The notes under the pieces: generated by a model
Databases searched by the model: none
Told to the model about the DNA's origin: nothing
What the model saw: only the letters and a program-made list of their open reading frames with translations
Shown: in pieces, positions 39,359-51,356 of the stretch
Layout of the letters: each line of letters starts with the position of its first letter
Numbering within the stretch: position 1 is the first letter of the stretch
Made by a program: the position numbers and the translations under genes
Source of the DNA: CAWJLS01 sp963843755
GTDB lineage: Bacteria > Acidobacteriota > Thermoanaerobaculia > Multivoradales > DATKCC01
DNA length: 64,000 bases
Assembly: GCA_963843755.1 (NCBI GenBank)
Contig: CAWJLS010000004.1
Span: forward strand, 310,001-374,000
Direction of reading: 5' to 3'

Positions 39359-42300
39359 GCCGCCCGCCCGGTGGACCCGACGGCGCCACCCGCACCAACG
39401 CCGCCGGCCCGGGCGTGCTCTCCCCCGACAGCCGGCTGGCCGGGCGCTACCGGGTCCGGGAGCTTCTCGGGGTCGGTGCCATGGGCATGGTCTATCGGGT
39501 CTACGACGAGCTGCTCGACCTGGACGTCGCCCTCAAGGTGCTGCGGCCGGAGCTGGCCGGCAGCCGCGAAGTCAGCGAACGCTTCCGGCGCGAGCTGGTG
39601 CTCGCGCGCCAGGTGACCCACCCGAACGTGGTGCGCATCCACGACCTGGGGGAGGACGACGGCGCCCCCCGCGGCCAGGCTCGCCACTTCTTGACCATGG
39701 ACCTGGTGCCGGGCCGCTCGCTGCGCCAGGTGCTGTCGGACGAGGGCCCGCTGGCACCTGCCAGGGCCGTCGCCATCGCGCGGCAGCTCGCCGCGGCGCT
39801 CGATGCGGCGCACCGCCAGGGGGTGGTGCACCGCGACCTCAAGCCGGCCAACGTGCTGGTCGACACCGCCGGCGAAGCACGGATCACCGACTTCGGGGTC
39901 GCCCGGTCGCTGAGCGTGTCCGGGGCCGAGACCCTGACCCGCGAGGGGGGAGTGGTCGGGACGCCGCAGTACCTGTCGCCGGAGCAGGCCCGCGGCGAGC
40001 CGGTCGACGGCCGAAGCGATCTCTACGCCGTCGGTCTGATGCTGTTCGAGATGCTCACCGGGGAGCTGCCGTTCACCGGCAGTACCTTCGCCGAGACCCT
40101 GGCCCAGAGGCTCTCCGGAACGCCCCGGACCCTCGCCGAATGCGGCTGTGACGTCTCGCCCCGGCTCGAGGCGATCGTCGCCCGCTGCCTCGCCCGGGAA
40201 CCGGCCGACCGCTACGAGGACGCCGCGGCCCTGGAGTGCGATCTCGCCTCGCTTCAGTCGGGCGGTGGCAGGGCCCGGATCGGTCGCGGCCGGCGCCTGG
40301 TCAGGGTCAGGGGCAGGGGCGGCGCGCTGCTGGCGGCCGGCCTGGCCGCGGTCGTGGTGGCGGCGACGGTCGCGGGACTGTTCTGGTGGCATGGCCGGGG
40401 CGAGGGCGCCGGAGCCTCCTCTGCGGCAGAGGGGGCGCAAGACGGCTCGTCCACGGCCGGCGCCGGGCAGGGTGAGACCGCCGTCGCCGTCCTGCCGCTG
40501 GCCGACGAGACCGGTCGCGCCGAGCTCGCCTGGGCCCCGGCCGGCATCGCCCAGAGCCTGGCCGACGAGCTGGCCGAGTCGCCGACGCTGCGGGTCGTGC
40601 CGGCCGAGCGGGTCGCCCGCACGGTCGAGGCGGTCGGCTTCGGCGGCGGGGTGCCGCCGCCGGCCGACGCCGGCCAGCTCGCGGAGCTGCTCGACGCCGA
40701 CCTGCTGGTCACCGGGGCGCTGCGTGCCGAGGGCGACCGCCTGTGGATCGACGGGCGGCTGATCGGCGTGTCGGGCTCCCGGGCGGAGCGGGGGCCCTCG
40801 GCGAGGAAGGAGCGCCATGGGTCCGCCGGTGCCGCCGGTGCCGCCCTGCGGGTCGAGACCGCTCCGGGCGAGGGGGTGCTCGCCCTGGTCGGCCGGTTCG
40901 GTGCCGCCGTGCGCCGGCGCCTGAACCTGGACGGTCCGGCGCCGGCGGCGTCGCCCACCACCGACTCGGCCGAGGCGCTGGCGGCCTACGGCGAGGGCGT
41001 CGAGCGGTTGGTCCGCGGGGACGCCGTCGAGGCGCTGCCCCGGCTCCAGGCGGCGGTCACGGCCGACCCGGGTTTCGCGGCGGCGTGGGTCCGCCTGGCC
41101 GCGGCGCAGGAGGCGCTCGGCCACCACGACGAGGCGCTCGACGCCGTGCGGCGGGGGCTCCAGGCCCTGCCGTCCCAGCCGGACGGGGGTGGGCGCCTGG
41201 GCTACGAGGCGCGCGCCCGGGAGGCGATCCTGGGGGGCGATCCGGAGACGGCCCAGGCGGCGCTCGCCGACCTCCTCGAGCGCTACCCCCACGACGAGGC
41301 CGCCCGCATGGAGCTGGCCGCGGCCTACGGCGAGGCCGGCCGCTACGACGAGGCGTCGGGGCTGCTCCAGAAGATCGTCGCCGAGGAGCCCTCCCATCCG
41401 CGCGCCTGGTACCTGCTCGGCAAGTACGCGATCCTGGCCGGGGACAGCCGGCGGGCGGCGGACGAGTACCTGGTGCGCGCCCTGGTGATCCAGAACCGGC
41501 TGGGCAACGACCAGGGGCGGGCCGACGTGCTCAACGCCCTCGGCATCGCCTTCGACGACCTGGGCGAGCGCGGCGAGGCGGTCGCCCGCTACCAGCAGGC
41601 GGCGGAGCTGCGGCGCAAGATCGGCGACCGCCGCGGCACGGCCGCCACCCTGACCAACCTCGGCGTGCTCCAGTTCCTGGGCGGCGACTACGCCCGCGGC
41701 CGTGCGCGGCTCGACGAGGCGCTGTCGATCCTCCGCGAGCTGGGCGATCCGGCGGGCGAGGCCGGCCTGCGCAACGAGCTGGGCGTGCTGGAGGAGGAGC
41801 GTGGCCACTACGCCGACGCCCTGGAGCACTACCGGCGGGCGCTGGCGATCCGCGACGACCTGGGCGACCGCCGGGCCCAGGCCGAGAGCGACAACAACGT
41901 CGGCTTCGCCTACTACCTGCTGGGGGAGCTGGACAACGCGCGGGTCTACTGGCGCCGGGCGCTCGAGCTCTACCGGCAGAGCGACAACCGGGAGGGCGTG
42001 GTCATCGTCACCCAGAGCGTGGCCCAGCTCGACCTGGTCCGGGGGCGGTGGAGCGAGGCGCTGAAGGCCTTCGTCGACACCCTCGAGCAGAGCAAGCAGC
42101 TCGACCTGCCGGACGCCGAGGCGGTGGCCCTGGGCAACCTGGGGCGGATCGCCCAGCTCCAGGGGCGCTACGGCGCCGCGTTGGACTCCTACGGCCAGGC
42201 CCTGTCCCTGGTCGGCAGCCTGGACGATGCACGCGGGCAGGCGGAGTACGGGCTGTTCCGGGCCAGCGCCCTGCTCGACCTCGGCGCCGTCGACCCGGCC

Positions 42301-42918
42301 GAAGAGGCGCTCGACCGGGTGGGCGAGAGCCTCGGGGAGGTGGGCAACCGGGAGCAGACGGCCGAGCACGACCGGCTGCTCGGCAGGCTCGCCCTCGCCC
42401 GGGGCGACCTGGCGGCGGCCCGCGGCTCGTTCGAACGGGCGTCCGGCGCGGCCCGGGAGTCGGGCAGCCGGATGGCCGAGCTCGGTGCCCGCCTGGGGCT
42501 CGCCCGGGTGGCTCTCGCGGGCCATGAGGACGGAGCGATCGAAACGTTGCAGAGCGTGGTCGACGAGGCGGGGACGGCCGGCTACCTGCCGCTCCGGCTC
42601 GAGGTGTCGGTGGTCCTGGGGCGAGCCCTCCTGGCGGCCGGCCGGCCGCGGGACGCCGGGGAGGTCGTCCGCCGGGCGCTGCGCGAGGCCGGCGACGGCG
42701 CCTTCAGGGAGCGCTGGCGGCTCGAGGCGCTGCTCGCCCTCGCGCTGGAGCGGCGGGGGGCGCCGGAGGAGGCCGGGCCGCACTGGGCGGCGGCGGTCGA
42801 CGACCTCGGCCGGGTACGACACGACCTGGAGCAGACGGACGAAACCGAGCGGCGGGCCTTCGAGGCGCTGCCGGAAGTGCGGGAGGTGACGGCCCATGGC
42901 GCGGGACGCGCGGAGTGA
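39355..42918 (+). CDS. Membrane serine/threonine kinase with TolB/FlgO-like and TPR domains
   Basis: The protein has 1187 residues from a GTG at 39355 that overlaps the FHA gene stop. Parts: a complete Hanks kinase (GVGAMGMVYRVYDELLDLDV, HRDLKPANVLVD, DFGVAR, GTPQYLSPEQARG, about residues 30-290); one membrane span (GGALLAAGLAAVVVAATVAGLFWW, about 325); a TolB/FlgO-like domain (AVLPLADETGRAELAWAPAG, LLDADLLVTGALRAEGDRLW); then about 14 TPR units from residue 540 on (for example TLTNLGVLQFLGGDYARGRA, LGNLGRIAQLQGRYGAALDS). It is joined to the FHA gene before and the histidine kinase after, so it is likely to act with them. Confidence 0.95.
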   Translation: MSRPPGGPDGATRTNAAGPGVLSPDSRLAGRYRVRELLGVGAMGMVYRVYDELLDLDVALKVLRPELAGSREVSERFRRELVLARQVTHPNVVRIHDLGEDDGAPRGQARHFLTMDLVPGRSLRQVLSDEGPLAPARAVAIARQLAAALDAAHRQGVVHRDLKPANVLVDTAGEARITDFGVARSLSVSGAETLTREGGVVGTPQYLSPEQARGEPVDGRSDLYAVGLMLFEMLTGELPFTGSTFAETLAQRLSGTPRTLAECGCDVSPRLEAIVARCLAREPADRYEDAAALECDLASLQSGGGRARIGRGRRLVRVRGRGGALLAAGLAAVVVAATVAGLFWWHGRGEGAGASSAAEGAQDGSSTAGAGQGETAVAVLPLADETGRAELAWAPAGIAQSLADELAESPTLRVVPAERVARTVEAVGFGGGVPPPADAGQLAELLDADLLVTGALRAEGDRLWIDGRLIGVSGSRAERGPSARKERHGSAGAAGAALRVETAPGEGVLALVGRFGAAVRRRLNLDGPAPAASPTTDSAEALAAYGEGVERLVRGDAVEALPRLQAAVTADPGFAAAWVRLAAAQEALGHHDEALDAVRRGLQALPSQPDGGGRLGYEARAREAILGGDPETAQAALADLLERYPHDEAARMELAAAYGEAGRYDEASGLLQKIVAEEPSHPRAWYLLGKYAILAGDSRRAADEYLVRALVIQNRLGNDQGRADVLNALGIAFDDLGERGEAVARYQQAAELRRKIGDRRGTAATLTNLGVLQFLGGDYARGRARLDEALSILRELGDPAGEAGLRNELGVLEEERGHYADALEHYRRALAIRDDLGDRRAQAESDNNVGFAYYLLGELDNARVYWRRALELYRQSDNREGVVIVTQSVAQLDLVRGRWSEALKAFVDTLEQSKQLDLPDAEAVALGNLGRIAQLQGRYGAALDSYGQALSLVGSLDDARGQAEYGLFRASALLDLGAVDPAEEALDRVGESLGEVGNREQTAEHDRLLGRLALARGDLAAARGSFERASGAARESGSRMAELGARLGLARVALAGHEDGAIETLQSVVDEAGTAGYLPLRLEVSVVLGRALLAAGRPRDAGEVVRRALREAGDGAFRERWRLEALLALALERRGAPEEAGPHWAAAVDDLGRVRHDLEQTDETERRAFEALPEVREVTAHGAGRAE

Positions 42919-43918
42919 TCAGCGGCTCGAGCGCACAGCAGGCGCTGACGGCGGCGTCGGCGGCGTCGGCGGCGATGCCGAGCTGCGCCGGCAGATCCGC
43001 TCGATCCAGCGCGAGAGCGAGCGGCTGCTGGAGCGCCTCGCCACCGGCGAGCGGCGCTTCCGCGGCGTCGCCCGGGCGGTCTGGAGGGTGCAGGAGGACG
43101 AGCGCCGGCGGGTCGCGAGCGAGCTCCACGACGGGCTCGGCCAGACCCTGACGGCGCTCAAGATACGGATCGAGCGCCTGGCGCGGCGGGTCGAGCAGGC
43201 TGAGCGCTCCGATGACCTCCCCGGTGATCTTCTCGGTGACCTTGCCGGCGAGCTCCGCGGCACCGCCGAGATGGCCGGGGACGCCCTGGCCGAGGCCCGC
43301 CGCCTCTCCCACCGTCTCCGGCCGCGGGTGCTGGACGACCTCGGGCTGGTGGCGGCGCTGCGCTGGCTCGGGCGGAGCCTCGAGTCGTGGACCGGGTTCC
43401 GGGTCGTCCTCGAGCTGGCCGATTCCTGCACGGCAGCCCGAGACGGCGGGCCCGCGGCGGCCGCGGCAGACGGCACCGGTGCCGAGGCCGCCCCTACTCC
43501 CGAGGCCGCCCGTCGGTGGGACCCGGAGGTCGAGACCCTCGCCTTCCGCGTGGCCCAGGAGGCGCTGACCAACGCCATGAAGCACTCCGGCGCCGGCGGG
43601 GCGACCGTCGGCCTCGCCGAGCGCGCGGACGCCCTCGTCCTGCGGATCGCCGACGCCGGGCGCGGCTTCGAGCCGGAGGCGGTCCTCGGGCAGGGGAGCG
43701 GGGTCCCGGTCTCGGGCGTCGGGCTCGCCGGCATGCGCGACCGGGTGGAGCTGCTCGGCGGACGGCTGACGCTCACCGCCCGGCCGGGCGCGGGCACGGT
43801 CGTCGAGGCCGAGCTGCCGCTCGCGTCCCGGGCGGCTGGCGGCGTGTCCGGAGCTGCCGGCGCTTCCGGAGCTGGCGGCGCTTCGGGAGCTGGCGGCGCT
43901 TGGGAAGGGGCGCGCTGA
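42896..43918 (+). CDS. NarL-type sensor histidine kinase (HisKA_3), soluble
   Basis: The 340-residue kinase has a coiled coil (RRQIRSIQRESERLLERLA), the HisKA_3 phospho-acceptor His in ELHDGLGQTLTALK (about residue 80) and an ATPase domain with EALTNAMKHSG (N box), DAGRGFE and GVGLAGMRDR. No transmembrane segment or sensor domain is present, so input may come from the TPR kinase whose gene overlaps it by 23 bases. The C-terminal tail has four Gly-Ala-Gly-Ser/Ala units. The ATP-binding domain is complete. Confidence 0.93.
   Translation: MARDARSDQRLERTAGADGGVGGVGGDAELRRQIRSIQRESERLLERLATGERRFRGVARAVWRVQEDERRRVASELHDGLGQTLTALKIRIERLARRVEQAERSDDLPGDLLGDLAGELRGTAEMAGDALAEARRLSHRLRPRVLDDLGLVAALRWLGRSLESWTGFRVVLELADSCTAARDGGPAAAAADGTGAEAAPTPEAARRWDPEVETLAFRVAQEALTNAMKHSGAGGATVGLAERADALVLRIADAGRGFEPEAVLGQGSGVPVSGVGLAGMRDRVELLGGRLTLTARPGAGTVVEAELPLASRAAGGVSGAAGASGAGGASGAGGAWEGAR
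43846..43911 (+). repeat. 18-base imperfect tandem repeat at the 3' end of the histidine kinase gene
   Basis: Units of the type GGAGCTGGCGGCGCTTCG repeat about four times, encoding SGAGGA-like residues. The repeats are in frame, a low-complexity tail of no recognised function. Confidence 0.6.
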
Positions 43919-43919
43919 G

Positions 43920-44561
43920 ATGGCGGCGGTCCGGGTGCTGGTCGCCGACGACCACGGCATCGTCCGCGAGGGTCTGGTCAGCCTGCTCTCCGAGGGGGGC
44001 GCCTGCGAGGTCGTGGCCCAGGCGGCCGACGGCCTGGAGGCGGTGGAACGGGCCCTGGACAGCCGGCCGGACGTGGCGGTGATCGACCTCTCCATGCCGC
44101 GGCTCTCCGGGTTCGAGGCCGTCCGCCGGATTCACCAGGAGCTTCCGCGGACGCGGGTCCTGGTGCTCTCGATGCACGACGAGGAGGAGTACGTGGTGCG
44201 GGCGGTGGAGGCCGGCGCCGCCGGCTACCTGGTCAAAGACGGTGCCGCCGCCGAGCTGCTCGAAGCGGTCCATGCCCTCCATGCCGGGCAGAGCTACTTC
44301 ACCCCCGCGGCCGCCCGGGCCCTGGCGGAGGGTCTGCGCCGGGACGGCCCGGAGCGGACCGATCCGTACGGCGCGCTGACCCCCCGGGAGCGGGAGGTCT
44401 TCCACCTGCTGGTCGAGGGCGCCACGACCAAGGAGGTGGCCAAGGCGCTGGGGATCAGCCCCAAGACCGCGGAGAACCACCGAGCCCGGGTGCTCGACAA
44501 GCTCGGCGCCCGCAACACGGCAACACTGGTACTCTACGCGGCAAAGCGCGGTTTGGTGTGA
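43920..44561 (+). CDS. NarL/FixJ-family response regulator
   Basis: This 213-residue regulator carries a receiver domain with the acidic pocket (LVADDHGIVREG), phospho-Asp in VAVIDLSMPRLSGFEAV (about residue 56) and the Lys in YLVKDGAAAELLEAV. The C-terminal LuxR-type HTH is LTPREREVFHLLVEGATTKEV then GISPKTAENHRARVLDKLGA. The ATG lies one base after the histidine kinase stop, so the pair is a two-component system. Targets are unknown; a palindromic repeat 3.5 kb downstream (48101) could be a binding site. Confidence 0.96.
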   Translation: MAAVRVLVADDHGIVREGLVSLLSEGGACEVVAQAADGLEAVERALDSRPDVAVIDLSMPRLSGFEAVRRIHQELPRTRVLVLSMHDEEEYVVRAVEAGAAGYLVKDGAAAELLEAVHALHAGQSYFTPAAARALAEGLRRDGPERTDPYGALTPREREVFHLLVEGATTKEVAKALGISPKTAENHRARVLDKLGARNTATLVLYAAKRGLV

Positions 44562-44564
44562 TCG

Positions 44565-45628
44565 ATGAAATTCTGTGACGCAAAGGAATCAGGTAGCTCC
44601 CGGGGCGCGCGGCGCAGGCCGGGACGGGCAGCGGCCGGTCGGCTCGACCGGGCCCCCCTGCTGGCGCCGGCCGTGGCTCTGTGTGTCCTTCTGGGCCTGG
44701 TCGCGGGGCTGATCGCCGCCGGCGGCTGCGTTCCGTCCGTGCACCGTCCCCTACGGGTGGGGACCCTGGTCTGGCCGCCGTACGAGCTGTTCTTCGTCGC
44801 GCGCGAGAAGGGGCTCATCCCGCCGGATGTGGCCGAGCTGGTGGAGTTCCGCTCGCCTATCGACGAGGTGCGGGCGTTCGAGAACGGTGGTCTCGACGCC
44901 ATCCTGGTGACCGCGGATTTCGCGCTGCGCATCGCCGAGCGCACCCCGCGGTGCAGGATCGTGATGGTGGTCGACATCTCCAACGGAGGCGACGCCGTCC
45001 TCGCCCACCCGGAGATCGCCAGCCTCGACCGGCTCGCCGGTCACACGGTGGGCGTCGAGGTGAGCAGCCTGGGCCTCTACCTCCTGCGGCGGGCGTTCGA
45101 GACCGAGAAGGTCGACCCGAAGGACGTCCAGATCGTGTCCGTCGACTATCCGGAGCTGGTTTCAGCCTACGAGTCCGGCCGGGTGGACGCGGTGGTGGTG
45201 TTCGAGCCGGACCGCTCCCGGCTGCTCGCCGAAGGAGCGGTCCAACTGTTCGACAGCTCCCGCATCCCGGGGGAGATCGTCGACGTGATGGTCGTGCAGG
45301 AAGGTCTGGTCGAGACCCGCGGCGAGGACCTCCGAACCCTCGCCGACGGATTTTTCGGTGCCCGCGACCTGCTCGAGCGCGACCCTGACGCCGTCCTGCC
45401 GATCATGGCCGCCCGCGAGCGGGTAGACCTGGAGACGATGCGGACCTCCATTGCCGGGGTGACGATCCCGGACCGTTCGACCAACCTCCGCCTGCTCGGC
45501 GGGGAAGATCCCGGCCTCGGCGGGACGCTCAAGCGCCTGGCGGCGACCATGGAGCGCCTCGACCTGCTCGGCCGGCAGGTCGACCCCCGACCGCTGCTCG
45601 ACGACCGCGTGGTCCGGGGGGGCTCTCG

Positions 45629-45632
<4 letters not shown>
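44565..45632 (+). CDS. Periplasmic binding lipoprotein (NMT1/SsuA-like)
   Basis: The protein has 355 residues. A long basic N-terminus and hydrophobic stretch (VALCVLLGLVAGLIAAGGCVP) end in a lipobox. The mature part matches the ABC-type aliphatic sulfonate/nitrate/NMT1 binding fold: RVGTLVWPPYELFFVAREKGL, GGLDAILVTADFALRIAE, LAGHTVGVEVSSLGLYLLRR and YESGRVDAVVVFEPDRSRLL. No ABC permease or ATPase gene adjoins. It overlaps the hybrid histidine kinase (ATGA), so it may be the kinase's periplasmic ligand sensor, as for some binding-protein/sensor pairs (inference). Confidence 0.9.
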
Positions 45633-48100
<2,468 letters not shown>

Positions 48101-48103
<3 letters not shown>

Positions 48104-48137
48104 GGGTTTTCCCCCACCACATTTGAGGGTCTTCCCC
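48101..48137 (+). promoter_or_regulatory. Direct pair of imperfect palindromes TGAGGGTTTTCCCC
   Basis: TGAGGGTTTTCCCC (48101) and TGAGGGTCTTCCCC (48124) start 23 bases apart, about two helical turns. Each is a near-palindrome GGGN4CCC. They lie between the hybrid histidine kinase stop (the first TGA is that stop) and the secreted protein 104 bases downstream. The arrangement looks like a regulator operator; the regulator is unknown. Confidence 0.45.
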
Positions 48138-48241
48138 GATGGTGCCGCCCCGGCGCCCGGGCGAGACTGGTTTCCCGCCGGGACTGCCCCCACAGTGCGT
48201 CGCCCCGTCCCGGTGTCGAACCCGAGGGAAGGAGGACTCTG

Positions 48242-51075
48242 ATGCTCTGTTGGATTTCCAGCCGTCTCCGTCTCACCCTGAACCGCGCTCCGAGGACGCG
48301 TCGCGTCGTGCTCGGGGCTCTCGCCGCGCTCGTGCTGTGCGGGCTCGCTGCCCTGCCGGCCGGGGCCGCCACGCCGTCGTCGGCCACGGTGTCGCCGGCA
48401 TCGCCCGAGGCGAGCTGGACCGGCGGCCCCAAGCTGCCCACCGCCTCGTCCGACTGCGGCGGTCCGGACGGCAGCCAGTGCGACAACTTCCACCTGACCA
48501 TCGAGGCGCCCGCGGGCTCCTTCGCGGTGGAGATCACCCTGACGCCGCAGGTCGCGGTCGACGACTACGACCTCCAGGTCTGGGGGCCGGACGGCTCCCT
48601 GGTCGGCAGCTCCGGGAGCTCGACCGGCGAGCCGGAGCAGGTCGTGCTGAGCGATCCGGCGCCGGGCGTCTACACGGTCAGCGCGGCCCCCTTCGCCGCC
48701 ACCTCGGCCTACGCCGCCGGGGCGAGCCTCAGCCTGACCGATCCGCCGCCGGCGCCGTCGACCGAGACGCCGCCGCGCGACGCGTCGACACCCCCCGGAC
48801 GGCGTCGGTCGCCATCGCCGGCCTCGAGACCCTGCGGATGAGCTCGACGAGTGCACCTCGCCGCCCCGCGCGACCTGGCAGGACGTCTCGTTCCTGACCA
48901 CCTCGCTGACCACCTTCGACCCGATCCTGTGGACCGACCAGGAGCTCGGCCGCACGTTCGTCTCCCAGCTCCTGCCGGCCAAGACCAGCCTGATGGCGTT
49001 CACCGACGACGACGGCGAGAGCTGGACCCCCAGCCAGGGCTCCGGTATCAACTCCGGCGTCGACCACCAGGGGATCGGCGGCGGACCGTTCGCCGACGGC
49101 CTGGTGGGTCCGCTGACCGACTACCCCCACGCGGTCTACTTCTGCTCCCAGGATGCGGCGGCGGCCGAGTGTGCCTCCAGCCTGACCGGCGGCCTGACCT
49201 TCGGGCCGGCCGTGCCGATCTACAACCTGACCCAGTGCGGCGGTCTCCACGGCCACCCCAAAGTGGCGCCCGACGGCACGGTCTACGTGCCCAACAAGGG
49301 GTGCAGCGGCGGCCAGGCGGTGGTGGTGTCGACCGACAACGGCCTGACCTGGTCCGTGCGCCCGATCGCCGGCAGCACCGACGGTGACTGGGACCCGTCG
49401 GTCGCCTTGGCGTCGGACGGCACGGTCTACTTCGGCTACGGCGACGGTGACGGCCATCCGTACGTCGCCGTCTCCCACGACCGCGGCCAGACCTGGGGGC
49501 CGATCCAGGACGTGGGCGCGGCGTTCGGCATCCAGAACACCGCCTTCCCGGCCATGGTCGCCGGCGATCCGGACCGGGCCGCCTTCGCCTTCCTCGGCAC
49601 GCCGGCCGCCGGCGACGGTGGCGGCGAGGACCCGAGCTTCCCCGGCGAGTGGCACCTCTACGTCGCCCACACCTACGACGGCGGCCAGAGCTGGGTGACC
49701 GTCGACGCGACGCCGGACGATCCGGTGCAGCGCGGCACGATCTGCTCGGCCGGCACCACCTGCGGCCCGACCCGTAACCTGCTCGACTTCATGGACGCCA
49801 CCCTCGATGCCGAGGGACGGGTGCTGGTCGGCTTCGCCGACGGCTGCATCGGCGGCTGCGTCGCCGGTCCGCCCAACAGCGGCACCGAGGTGGCGACCGT
49901 CGCCCGCCAGCTCACCGGCAAGCCGCTCTACGCTGCCTACGATCCGGTCGCGGGGCGTACCGGAGTCGCCGTCGCTGGACGCCGTGCTCCCCGGAGACGG
50001 CTCCGTCCGGCTCTCCTGGTCGATGCCGGCCGACAACGGCGCGCCGATCACCGCCTACCACCTGTACCGGCGGACCTCCTCGACCCAGTCCCAGCTCCTG
50101 GCCACCACCGGCGGCGACGTGACGACCTACACCGACACGGCGGTGCCGGCCGGCGAGCAGGTGTTCTACCGGGTGACTGCCGAGAGCTCCTACGGCGAGA
50201 GCGCCTCGTGCCGCGAGGTCTCGCCCCAGGTACCGGTCTTCACGGCCGCCGACGCCTGCGCCACCCCGGGGATCCAGGTCGCCGAGGACGACGCCGGTGA
50301 CGGCACTCCGGCGACGCTCGACGCCCTCTCCCTGTCGGTGGCCGAGCCGCCCCAGCCCGATGGCGTCGAACGGATCGTCTTCACGGTCCGGATGGCCGAC
50401 CTGGCGAACCCGCTGCCGGGCAACGCCTGGATGATCCTGTGGAACCGGCCGATGCCGGACGCCACCTACGACCGCGACTACGTGGCCATGCGCATCGGCC
50501 TGACCGGTGAGGCGACCTTCGAGGTCGGCAAGATCTCGCCGCCGAACCTGAACCAGGCCACCGCTACCGGGTCGGTCGACTTCGGCAGCTACTCGCCGGA
50601 GGACGGCACGATCGAGATCGGCGTCTCGCCGGAGGCGATCGACGGGGTGGCGCCGGGACAGGACTTGGCGGGGCTCGAGGTCCGGACGTTCTCGGTCAGC
50701 TCGAGCGGGCTGCCGGTTTCCCAGCTCGCCGCCAACGACTCCACGCCGGCCGCCATCTACACCCTCCAGGGCAACGCCCAGTGCCTGTCGAACAACCCGC
50801 CCGTGGCGGTGGACGACGCCGGCACCACGCATGAGAACCGGCCGGTGAAGGTGGCGATCCTGTCCAACGACACCGACGCCGACGGCGATCCACTGCGCGT
50901 GACGTCGATCAGCGCTCCGGAGCACGGTCGCCTGCTCGCCACGAAGCGGACGGGCATCGCGACCTACAAACCCGACGGAGGCTTCACCGGGACCGATCGG
51001 TTCAGCTACACCATCGCCGATGGTCGCGGCGGCTTCGCGACGGCCACCGTGACCGTGACCGTGGTGTCTCCGTAG
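48242..51075 (+). pseudogene. Large secreted protein with BNR-like, FN3 and cadherin-like domains, split by two frameshifts
   Basis: Three consecutive frames together encode one protein of about 943 residues. Order: signal peptide (LGALAALVLCGLAALPAGAA); a pre-peptidase C-terminal-like beta domain (VDDYDLQVWGPDGSL); a BNR/sialidase-like propeller (AFTDDDGESWTPSQG, VVVSTDNGLTWS, VAVSHDRGQTWG); an FN3 domain (SVRLSWSMPADNGAPI); a beta domain; and a tandem-95/cadherin-like module (NNPPVAVDDAGTTHE, LSNDTDADGDPLRV). One extra base in a C run (48791-48796) and one in a G run (49952-49955) would restore the frame. It could be sequencing error or real decay. A terminator follows at 51141. Confidence 0.8.
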
Positions 51076-51140
51076 GGATTTACCCGTCCTCCCTCCCCCG
51101 GGGAGATCGAGCCCGTCCTCTCCCGACGGCGGGCTCTACC

Positions 51141-51181
51141 GGGCGGATCGGCTCCCCGAGCCGGTCCGCCCTATTTTTCTT
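51141..51181 (+). terminator. Rho-independent terminator after the secreted-protein gene
   Basis: GGGCGGATCGG and CCGGTCCGCCC form an 11-base-pair stem (one G-U pair) with a 9-base loop, followed by TATTTTTCTT. It lies 66 bases after the stop at 51075 and is oriented for plus-strand transcription. Confidence 0.85.
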
Positions 51182-51238
51182 GCGGAAGACCTGCCTCGTG
51201 ACGATCGATCCGGTCTTCCTGAACCGGCGAGGTCGCCG

Positions 51239-51330
51239 CTCCGATCGACCTGGTCGATCTGCTGGATCTCCCCCCAATCCCTCGTTCCCTTTCCCTCCCT
51301 CCGGGGGGAAAGGGACGCCCCCGCCCGGGG
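51239..51330 (-). repeat. Dispersed intergenic repeat, copy D (inverted)
   Basis: Read on the minus strand, GGGCGGGGGCGTCCC, a hairpin (TTTCCCCCC/GGAGGGAGGGAAA), AGGGATTGGGGGGAGATCC, then AGGTCGATCGGAGCGGCG lines up with the right part of copy B (20545-20640) block by block. It lies between convergent genes and the terminator. Confidence 0.55.
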
Positions 51331-51356
51331 GTGTCGAGTGAGCTGGTGGGGGGCTG

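Noticed and set aside
39052..42897. Minus-strand open frame of 1281 codons across the kinase-TPR gene
   Set aside because: The plus strand has full kinase and TPR motifs. The minus frame has no domain and consists of codon-position shadows.
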